Origin: Gammaproteobacteria bacterium
GTDB lineage: Bacteria > Pseudomonadota > Gammaproteobacteria > Comchoanobacterales > Comchoanobacteraceae
Assembly: GCA_029243665.1 (NCBI GenBank)
Contig: JAQWRO010000083.1
Location: 1-6,493, forward strand
Direction of reading: 5' to 3'
Length of the DNA: 6,493 nt
Each line of letters starts with the position of its first letter. Positions within the stretch are counted from its first letter, which is position 1. The notes beneath the pieces are model-generated. The model made no database searches and had not been told where the DNA came from. It worked only from the letters and a program-made list of their open reading frames with translations. Below are positions 1-5,605 of the stretch, one piece after another. Both the position numbers and the translations under genes were made by a program.

Positions 1-104
1 ATCAATTTTCCCATAATTAAAATTAATTTTATCCTAATTTTTCAGTTTTGTTAACACTTTACTCTCTTTTTATGGAATGATAGATTTTTTCTATTTTAAA
101 CGTA

Positions 105-124
105 ATTAATATTATTTTAATGTA
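105..124 (+). promoter_or_regulatory. Candidate regulator-binding or promoter element, copy 1 (shared with copy 2 at 2775-2794)
   Basis: The element reads ATTAATATTATTTTAATGTA. It contains two TTAA half sites (106-109 and 117-120) with an 11-bp period. Copy 2, upstream of the second phosphatase-like gene, matches it at 16 of 20 positions and 16 of the first 18. This copy ends 46 nt before the ATG at 171, and copy 2 ends 49 nt before its ATG. A weak sigma70 promoter can be drawn with TTAATG (117-122) as -35 and TAATAG (140-145) as -10, spacer 17, so the second half site would overlap -35. The layout resembles the tandem cTTAATATT repeat described for PmrA targets in Legionella and Coxiella. 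Background AT content is high, so the match could be partly chance. Confidence 0.35.
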
Positions 125-155
125 TAAGTGTTATTTTAGTAATAGGTAACAAAGA

Positions 156-162
156 AAGAGAG
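156..162 (+). promoter_or_regulatory. Ribosome binding site of the 850-aa phosphatase-like gene
   Basis: A purine run AAGAGAG ends 8 nt before the ATG at 171. It is a moderate Shine-Dalgarno match without the full AGGAGG core, but its spacing equals that of the clearer site in front of the downstream paralog, which supports ATG 171 as the start. Confidence 0.5.
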
Positions 163-170
163 TAAATATT

Positions 171-2723
171 ATGCCATCATCTGCATCCCCATTTAAAATG
201 TTTAGTTCTGGTCAAACGCAATCCAAAGATCAAGATTTTCATGTTATTCCTGATCTTCATGGTAATTGGTTGACACTGATTCAACAATGTATGCAATGTA
301 TCCCAAGTTTCACATGGGACGGTCAAAAGTCTGTGATGCAGAAATACCAGACAGAAAGCAATGCTTCACATGGTCGTTTGATGAGTTTATTTACAAAACA
401 AGCCAATGGTTATCAAACAGACTATGTAAGCAAGTTAAAAGAGACTGATATTGCGACATATGATCAATTAGATGGTCAGACGTTTATCGAAGGACTAAAA
501 GATGATTTAAAAACATTTGTAATAAATGAGTCGGATAAAAATATAGAAATTGTTTTTGCAGGTGATTTGCTAGCAGATAGACAAACCAATACCTTATATA
601 TGTTATATACATTTCAAGCAATCCAAGCAGCAGGTGTTAATTTTAAAATTATTTTTTCGAACCACGATGAAATATTTTTTAATATGTATGCGCGCTTAAA
701 AGCAAACTATGAAAAACTGGATCCTAACCAATTGACAGACATTAATTATGTGAAACAAAATTTTTTAATACCCATGCGTAACTATGTTCATGATGAAGTT
801 GGTCAAGACTTAAATTTTAAGTCTTGTTATGCATCTTTGGTTCAATTTGCTTTCACAATTGAAAAACAAATATATGATATCGATCAAGCAAATAAAGATT
901 GTGATCCTGCTGATAAACAATCACTTGTTTCAGGATTTTCTGAGGTAGTTAATATTGTAGGAAAAGTATATATGCCAAATTTAAAGTTAGCATATATACA
1001 AGATTTAGAAACAACAGGTGGTAAAAGACCTTATATGACTACTCATGCACCACAAGCCATGTTGTCTTTAATGGATGCGGGTAAATTTGTAGAAAATCTT
1101 TTTAGTCAGCAACCACTTGATGCATCAAAATTAAAAACAATACTGCGCATCACTTCAATTTATACAGCTTATCAAATGCCCTATCAAAAAGAGATTGATT
1201 ATACAAGTTCTTTGATTGATGCATTGGGTAAGACTGATACAACATATCTAGATTTGCTCAGACGTTTTATACAAAGTTATCCAGCGTATGTAAATAAAGA
1301 TCTTTCTAATGATGCTAACGTTAAAGATATTGCGACAACACTAATTGCACAAAAGGTTAATTGGTTTGCCTGTAGAATATTTTATATGCCTGTTTGGATA
1401 AAAGAGTTTGTAAAAATCAAAAAAAATTCAAGCCCAAGTCAATACACTGAGTATGAATTAGCTTTAAAGAAAGCATCTACATTGTTAGATAAAATCACTC
1501 AGCATATGCGCATGACTCAAATGATGCCGTTTTACCATGCAGACATGGCAGTACTTAAGCAGCCGTTTGAAAATGGTTATGTAAATATGTTCTACGGATT
1601 AAGTGAGCAATTAAAAGTATTAAAAAATTTAAATGCATGTAACGATGGTGAATTAAATGCGTTACACCAAAATGCCAGAGTTGATGCCTTAGAGCAACTA
1701 TATAACTATTTAGTATCTAATAACCGTTACAGTAACTATCTTTGGAGTGAAGAAGGTTTCCCGGACTTAAAAAATGAAATTGACCCTTTAAATAGTTGTA
1801 TTGAAAACCTAAGAAATATTGATACTAGAAGTACACAATGGTTTAAAAATAATATTTTTAACGATATTTTTGAAAATATTAAAAGTATTTCATCTCCATC
1901 AGAAAAAAATTATTTTGAAGAAAATATCCAAAACCCAGAAGTCATTCAGAGTTTGATTGAATTTTGTGAAAACTATAAACAAGATGAACTTGTTAACTAT
2001 AAAGTTGAAATATATGAATTAGCCGAAAGGGTGATTCATGATAAGTTTCTAAACGGTGTTTGTCAGGCTTCAAACATTTCTGAAGAACAGTCGACATCAC
2101 TCTTTGAACTTTGGAAAAGCGTTGTTTCTGAATGTTACGAAAACGTTAGTAGAAATGATCAGCATAAAAGTTCAGATCTTTATAAAGGATTAACAGATAT
2201 ATATGATAGAATCTCAAAGTTTAAAAAAGTGATCCAAGATACACTACTAGACCCGTCTAATAGCGAGAATACAACTCTCTTCATTGCAGTTAATAAACAA
2301 ATGACTAAAGACCTTGAATATATTATCAAACGAATGCCAGCCATTATTTGCGCTCGTGATAGAAATGGTCTTATGTATCCTTTGCAAGAAAAGATTCATG
2401 ATTTTGTTTGGAATCGTGTTGAAATCACAGGAGATCAATCAGGTCAATCCATGATGATGTATATTTATGGTCATACTGGAACTGCTGGGGTTAATGATAA
2501 TCGTTTGAGTTATATTTCATTGGATAATCTTGATAGTAAGCGTAGTGTTGAGCGTATAACTTTTTCTGGCATCAAATGTAAAAATGAAAAAGTATTCAAA
2601 AAAGTTGCCAAACCAACTAGTGTTAAGTGTACGCCATGTCTTTTCAAGGCTAAGCGTCCAAGGTTAGAGGATGGGACAAAAGTTCCAGAAAGTAAAAAAA
2701 TTAACTTTGGTCAATCAAGTTAA
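171..2723 (+). CDS. PPP-like metallophosphoesterase with large helical insertion, putative secreted effector
   Basis: This 850-aa protein carries the ordered ligand motifs of PPP/calcineurin-type metallophosphoesterases: PDLHGNW (D28, H30), GDLLADR (D132, D136), SNHDE (N164, H165), THAP (H292) and GHTG (H768) followed by YISLD (D785). All residues expected to bind the two metals are present, so phosphatase or phosphodiesterase activity is plausible; the substrate cannot be read. Three features are unusual. There are about 100 residues between motifs 1 and 2, where PPP enzymes have about 30. Motif 2 has one extra residue compared with GDxxDR. About 475 residues lie between TH and GHTG, rich in Lys, Asn, Glu and Ile, with no recognisable domain. 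There is no signal peptide or membrane segment. The C-terminus has CTPC (820-823) and a basic KAKRPR (826-831). The next gene is a shorter paralog. A Dot/Icm-type effector role, like the PPP-like Legionella proteins WipA and WipB, is inference. The start is supported by the purine run 8 nt upstream. Confidence 0.75.
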   Translation: MPSSASPFKMFSSGQTQSKDQDFHVIPDLHGNWLTLIQQCMQCIPSFTWDGQKSVMQKYQTESNASHGRLMSLFTKQANGYQTDYVSKLKETDIATYDQLDGQTFIEGLKDDLKTFVINESDKNIEIVFAGDLLADRQTNTLYMLYTFQAIQAAGVNFKIIFSNHDEIFFNMYARLKANYEKLDPNQLTDINYVKQNFLIPMRNYVHDEVGQDLNFKSCYASLVQFAFTIEKQIYDIDQANKDCDPADKQSLVSGFSEVVNIVGKVYMPNLKLAYIQDLETTGGKRPYMTTHAPQAMLSLMDAGKFVENLFSQQPLDASKLKTILRITSIYTAYQMPYQKEIDYTSSLIDALGKTDTTYLDLLRRFIQSYPAYVNKDLSNDANVKDIATTLIAQKVNWFACRIFYMPVWIKEFVKIKKNSSPSQYTEYELALKKASTLLDKITQHMRMTQMMPFYHADMAVLKQPFENGYVNMFYGLSEQLKVLKNLNACNDGELNALHQNARVDALEQLYNYLVSNNRYSNYLWSEEGFPDLKNEIDPLNSCIENLRNIDTRSTQWFKNNIFNDIFENIKSISSPSEKNYFEENIQNPEVIQSLIEFCENYKQDELVNYKVEIYELAERVIHDKFLNGVCQASNISEEQSTSLFELWKSVVSECYENVSRNDQHKSSDLYKGLTDIYDRISKFKKVIQDTLLDPSNSENTTLFIAVNKQMTKDLEYIIKRMPAIICARDRNGLMYPLQEKIHDFVWNRVEITGDQSGQSMMMYIYGHTGTAGVNDNRLSYISLDNLDSKRSVERITFSGIKCKNEKVFKKVAKPTSVKCTPCLFKAKRPRLEDGTKVPESKKINFGQSS

Positions 2724-2774
2724 TGCAGTTGACTGCATCAATAGATTATGTATAAATAATTGATTTTATTAACT

Positions 2775-2794
2775 ATTAATATAATTTCAATGAT
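2775..2794 (+). promoter_or_regulatory. Candidate regulator-binding or promoter element, copy 2 (shared with copy 1 at 105-124)
   Basis: The element reads ATTAATATAATTTCAATGAT, with half sites TTAA (2776-2779) and TCAA (2787-2790) 11 bp apart. Over its first 18 bases only positions 9 and 14 differ from copy 1. It ends 49 nt before the ATG at 2844. A perfect TATAAT (2780-2785) lies inside it. The nearest TTG-type hexamer, TTGATT at 2760-2765, is only 14 bp upstream, too close for a normal sigma70 pair, so whether this is a -10 box, an operator or both is open. A separate element here suggests the second gene can be transcribed independently of the first. Confidence 0.35.
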
Positions 2795-2829
2795 TTCATG
2801 ATAAGATGATAAAAAAATATCTAATTAAT

Positions 2830-2835
2830 AGAGGA
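2830..2835 (+). promoter_or_regulatory. Ribosome binding site of the 599-aa phosphatase-like gene
   Basis: AGAGGA sits 8 nt before the ATG at 2844, a good Shine-Dalgarno sequence at good spacing. Another ATG at 2839-2841 is out of frame and too close, so 2844 is the supported start. Confidence 0.65.
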
Positions 2836-2843
2836 ATAATGAT

Positions 2844-4643
2844 ATGGAAAATAACGATACAGCAAATAAGACTAGCATTCTTTCAACAAAAACTGGTAAG
2901 CTCATTGTTTCTTCATTGCAACAAAATCTAGATAAACCAGAAGATGGTTTAGATTTTTATGCTTTAGGTGATGGGAATGGTAGTTGGATTAGTATTTTAA
3001 AACAGCTTCATGCCAGGGGTGTCATTTGTGTAAAACCATCAGAAACATTATCGTTCAATGCATTAATAGCAGAACAAGAGGCGTTTGAAGTTCAAGTTAA
3101 AACAGCGCTCAATACAAGTGGTATTAATGATTATACACCAGAGATCCAGTTAAATCAGTATCCAGCTGATGGAATTGTTTTTAATTATATCAATAATTTG
3201 CCTGATTTTTTAAAAAAATTTCAAGCCAATACAGTTAATGGCAAGCAGATTGAAGTTGTATTAATTGGGGACTTATTGGGTGATCGTTTGACTAATAATT
3301 TCTCAATGATTCATTTTCTTGATGCGTTTAAGAATAGTATCGATTTTAAAATTATTTACTCTAATCATGATCATGCAGCCATGAATTTTTTCCATCATTT
3401 ATTGAATCTAGTTAACGCCTATGAAAGCAAACATCAAGGTGCGCAGTTTATAACTGAAGCAGTCGACCAAGAGATTTTTAAAGAATTATTGGCAAACATC
3501 AATCATAAAATTAATTCAATGAAGGCAAGCGATGGAAGAGGTAAAGAACTGACAGGGGTTCATTTTATGTATTCATCTATAACATGGTTTTATGCATTAA
3601 GAAACCAAGTACATCAAAAAGAATCTATCACGCCTATTAAAGATTTTTTAAATATGCTTTATTCTGCATATATGCATAAAGTATCACTGGCCTTAGCAAG
3701 GTCGTTTGGTGATGCAGATGAGCAAAATCATGCTATTTTTACTCATGCGACTTGTCTAATTGAAAGTCCAAAAGTGAGTGAAATGAACAAGGATCAATTA
3801 CGTCAAATGATTAGTTCAATTGCAAGTAACGATCAAAAGAATGGTGGTTCGTCTGTGAAAAGCGTTTTAAATTACTATAAAAATAGCACTCTTCAGAATC
3901 AGTTGCTAGCGATTTCTCAAAACTCTTTCGAAAATCTTTTTGCATTTGTTTATACAAGATACTTACATTATGTAGATAAATCTATTAGATCAAGTGAAGA
4001 AAAAGAACATTTATTAGAAAGTGCCTCGGGCATTCACACCATATATAATAAGCATTTAAATGATTACCATAATAGATTAAATCCTTCGCAAACACCGCGT
4101 GTTACCGTCAATGCAGGACTTGGCATTGTAAATTCATTAAATGCAATGATTGATCTATTTAGAGAAAAAAATTGGTTAATCTATATTTTATGTGAACAAA
4201 AAATATTATCCTTTACTCAAAATCGTGTTTTATATGACCATCCTTTTACACAACATATCGTTAGTATCCATGGTCACGTTGGTTATATTAGTCTTTCACA
4301 TTATAATAGTGAAAAGTCCAATGGTGTTAATTTAGATTCAAATGGTGCATTTGCCAATCGCCCTCACGGTGGTGAACATAGGGTATATGCTGGTACTAAG
4401 TTTAATAATATATTGTCAAGTAATACGCTTAGAACGCCAGTTGGGAACGGTGTGCCAGTACAGGAAACCCCCGCAGTTGAGCAAGCAAACAAGGCCAGAA
4501 TAGAGGCAGCTCGTAATAGTATGTTTGATCGGGAAAATCGTTCTAACCACAATCAATCTTCATCATCCAGTAATAAAAGAAGTATTGGTGAAGTTGCAGG
4601 TACTGCAAACAATAACGATAATAAAAGACCGAGTAATCGCTAG
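2844..4643 (+). CDS. PPP-like metallophosphoesterase paralog with altered first motif, putative effector
   Basis: This 599-aa protein is a divergent paralog of the gene before it. Corresponding motifs are GDGNGSW (D43, N45), GDLLGDR (D143, D147), SNHDH (N174, H175), THAT (H301), GHVG (H478) and GVNLDSN (D498). Distances between the first four motifs match the upstream protein within a few residues, and stretches such as FKIIYSNHD versus FKIIFSNHD show common descent. The segment between TH and GHVG is about 177 residues, some 300 fewer than in the neighbour. The His normally found in D-x-H is Asn45, so one metal site may be weakened; the protein may be a low-activity enzyme, prefer another metal, or be a pseudoenzyme. 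After about residue 505 the tail becomes low-complexity, polar and basic, with a Ser run (572-576) and KR and KRP clusters at the end. There is no signal peptide or membrane segment. The stop overlaps the convergent methyltransferase stop by 4 nt. Function and secretion are inferred. Confidence 0.72.
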   Translation: MENNDTANKTSILSTKTGKLIVSSLQQNLDKPEDGLDFYALGDGNGSWISILKQLHARGVICVKPSETLSFNALIAEQEAFEVQVKTALNTSGINDYTPEIQLNQYPADGIVFNYINNLPDFLKKFQANTVNGKQIEVVLIGDLLGDRLTNNFSMIHFLDAFKNSIDFKIIYSNHDHAAMNFFHHLLNLVNAYESKHQGAQFITEAVDQEIFKELLANINHKINSMKASDGRGKELTGVHFMYSSITWFYALRNQVHQKESITPIKDFLNMLYSAYMHKVSLALARSFGDADEQNHAIFTHATCLIESPKVSEMNKDQLRQMISSIASNDQKNGGSSVKSVLNYYKNSTLQNQLLAISQNSFENLFAFVYTRYLHYVDKSIRSSEEKEHLLESASGIHTIYNKHLNDYHNRLNPSQTPRVTVNAGLGIVNSLNAMIDLFREKNWLIYILCEQKILSFTQNRVLYDHPFTQHIVSIHGHVGYISLSHYNSEKSNGVNLDSNGAFANRPHGGEHRVYAGTKFNNILSSNTLRTPVGNGVPVQETPAVEQANKARIEAARNSMFDRENRSNHNQSSSSSNKRSIGEVAGTANNNDNKRPSNR

Positions 4644-5605
4644 GTTTTTGACTCAATTGGTAGGTGGTTGATCTTTGTGATACAGCCACCCGAATGTATT
4701 TGATTTGGGAATATCCTGAGTGTCTGATGGCCCTCAGGATATTTTTGTTTGCCCCATTGGTCAATGCCTTGGTTGCCAACTAGAAAATTTAAACTTTCTA
4801 ATGATGCATTGGGATGTTTTTTTTGCAAATAATGTATGATCCCTTCGTTTTCTTCAGGTGCAAATGTACATGTGCTGTAAACGATTTGTCCGTTTGGTTT
4901 GCAGGCTCTAAACGCATTAAGAATTAATTGTTTTTGGGTGCTTACGCAAGCTTTAATTTTTTGGATGCCCCAATATTTAAGTGTTTTGGGGTGGTGTATG
5001 TTAAATCTACTTTCACAACTACATGGGGCGTCTAGTAAGACTTTATCAAAGTGATTCATAAAGGTTTTATTGATGCGTCTACCGTCGGTTTTGTGGCAGG
5101 TTGTGTTGGTGACATTTAGCCGCTCTAAGTTGGCCTTAAGTTTGAAAAAACGTGGTTTGGATTGATCATTAGCGATGATCTGACCAGTATTTTCCATTAA
5201 AATTGACATCAATAAGGTTTTCCCACCGGGTGCAGCGGTTAAATCTAAAACAAGCTCTCCTGGTTTTGGCGCTAATGCCACCACCGTTAGAATGCTTGGT
5301 AAACCCATGGGGTAGAAGTAACCGAGTGTATGGGTGTCATGATACGTGAGCGTTTCTCTAAAGCTATGGTCTACGGACCAAGTTAAATCACCTAACAAAG
5401 GTATGTCTTGATGGGCTTGTAAATCTATATTTAGTTTTTTTAGTTCAGCCAAGGTGTCATCAGGGTTGTTTTTTAATGGGTTAAGTACAAAATATAAACG
5501 TTGATGGCCTGTTAAATGTTCCAATGCCCCAGTTTGGTTCGATGCATCAAGGAGAACAGACATCCGTTCTATAAATGCTTCTGGAAGAGGGTAGGAAGGA
5601 CTCAT
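4640..5605 (-). CDS. RsmB/RsmF/NSUN-class RNA cytosine-5 methyltransferase
   Basis: This 321-aa SAM-dependent enzyme should form 5-methylcytosine in RNA, most likely 16S rRNA or tRNA. SAM-binding motif I is DLTAAPGGKT (121-130), an acidic SAM contact is in ANDQSKPR (D147), and D174 follows in TDGRR. Motif IV is DAPCSC with Cys195, and motif VI is YSTCTFAPEENE with Cys246. These are the two cysteines of the family: motif VI Cys attacks C6 and motif IV Cys assists release. The N-terminus (LPEAFIERM) resembles the start of RsmF, but the protein is far shorter than E. coli RsmF (about 480 aa) and lacks its C-terminal extension. It also lacks the NusB-like N-terminal domain of RsmB. Two conserved spots are unusual: the RVNTLK segment reads FVLNPLK, and the QEASS segment reads YPMGLPS. 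The start ATG overlaps the transporter stop (ATGA) and has no clear Shine-Dalgarno, so translational coupling is likely. The exact target cannot be assigned. Confidence 0.85.
   Translation of the reverse strand: MSPSYPLPEAFIERMSVLLDASNQTGALEHLTGHQRLYFVLNPLKNNPDDTLAELKKLNIDLQAHQDIPLLGDLTWSVDHSFRETLTYHDTHTLGYFYPMGLPSILTVVALAPKPGELVLDLTAAPGGKTLLMSILMENTGQIIANDQSKPRFFKLKANLERLNVTNTTCHKTDGRRINKTFMNHFDKVLLDAPCSCESRFNIHHPKTLKYWGIQKIKACVSTQKQLILNAFRACKPNGQIVYSTCTFAPEENEGIIHYLQKKHPNASLESLNFLVGNQGIDQWGKQKYPEGHQTLRIFPNQIHSGGCITKINHLPIESKT
4710..4749 (+). terminator. Rho-independent terminator for the phosphatase-like genes, inside the methyltransferase coding sequence
   Basis: Perfect 11-bp arms, AATATCCTGAG (4710-4720) and CTCAGGATATT (4733-4743), enclose a 12-nt loop. 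The second arm runs into a T-rich tract, ATTTTTGTTT, on the plus strand. On the minus strand the hairpin is followed by CCCAAATC, so it should act in one direction only. It lies 66 nt after the stop at 4643, antisense to methyltransferase codons 288-299. No other terminator-like structure was seen after the second gene. Confidence 0.7.

Noticed and set aside
18..31. Perfect 14-bp palindrome TAAAATTAATTTTA
   Set aside because: Composed only of A and T in a very AT-rich leader and over 130 nt from the start codon, so chance is likely. No second copy was seen before the other gene.
48..76. Possible sigma70 promoter TTGTTA, 17 bp, TATGGA
   Set aside because: The -10 box matches the consensus poorly and the untranslated leader would be long. 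The element at 105-145 fits better because it is shared with the second gene.
266..448. 60-codon plus-strand open frame
   Set aside because: Lies wholly inside the 850-aa gene in another frame, with no Shine-Dalgarno sequence or family signature.
2247..2438. 63-codon minus-strand open frame
   Set aside because: Antisense shadow of the 850-aa gene, with no recognisable product.
2724..2737. Inverted repeat TGCAGT-TG-ACTGCA directly after the first gene's stop
   Set aside because: The 2-nt loop forces a shorter stem and no T-tract follows, so it is not a convincing terminator. It could be a weak transcript-end structure at most.
4663..4690. Imperfect inverted repeat GGTGGTTG / CAGCCACC
   Set aside because: No T-tract on either strand, and it lies in methyltransferase coding sequence. 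It was considered as a terminator and rejected in favour of 4710-4749.
4364..4779. Two minus-strand open frames (62 and 78 codons) across the convergent junction
   Set aside because: They overlap the C-terminal codons of the second phosphatase-like gene and the methyltransferase in other frames, and both of those are better supported.
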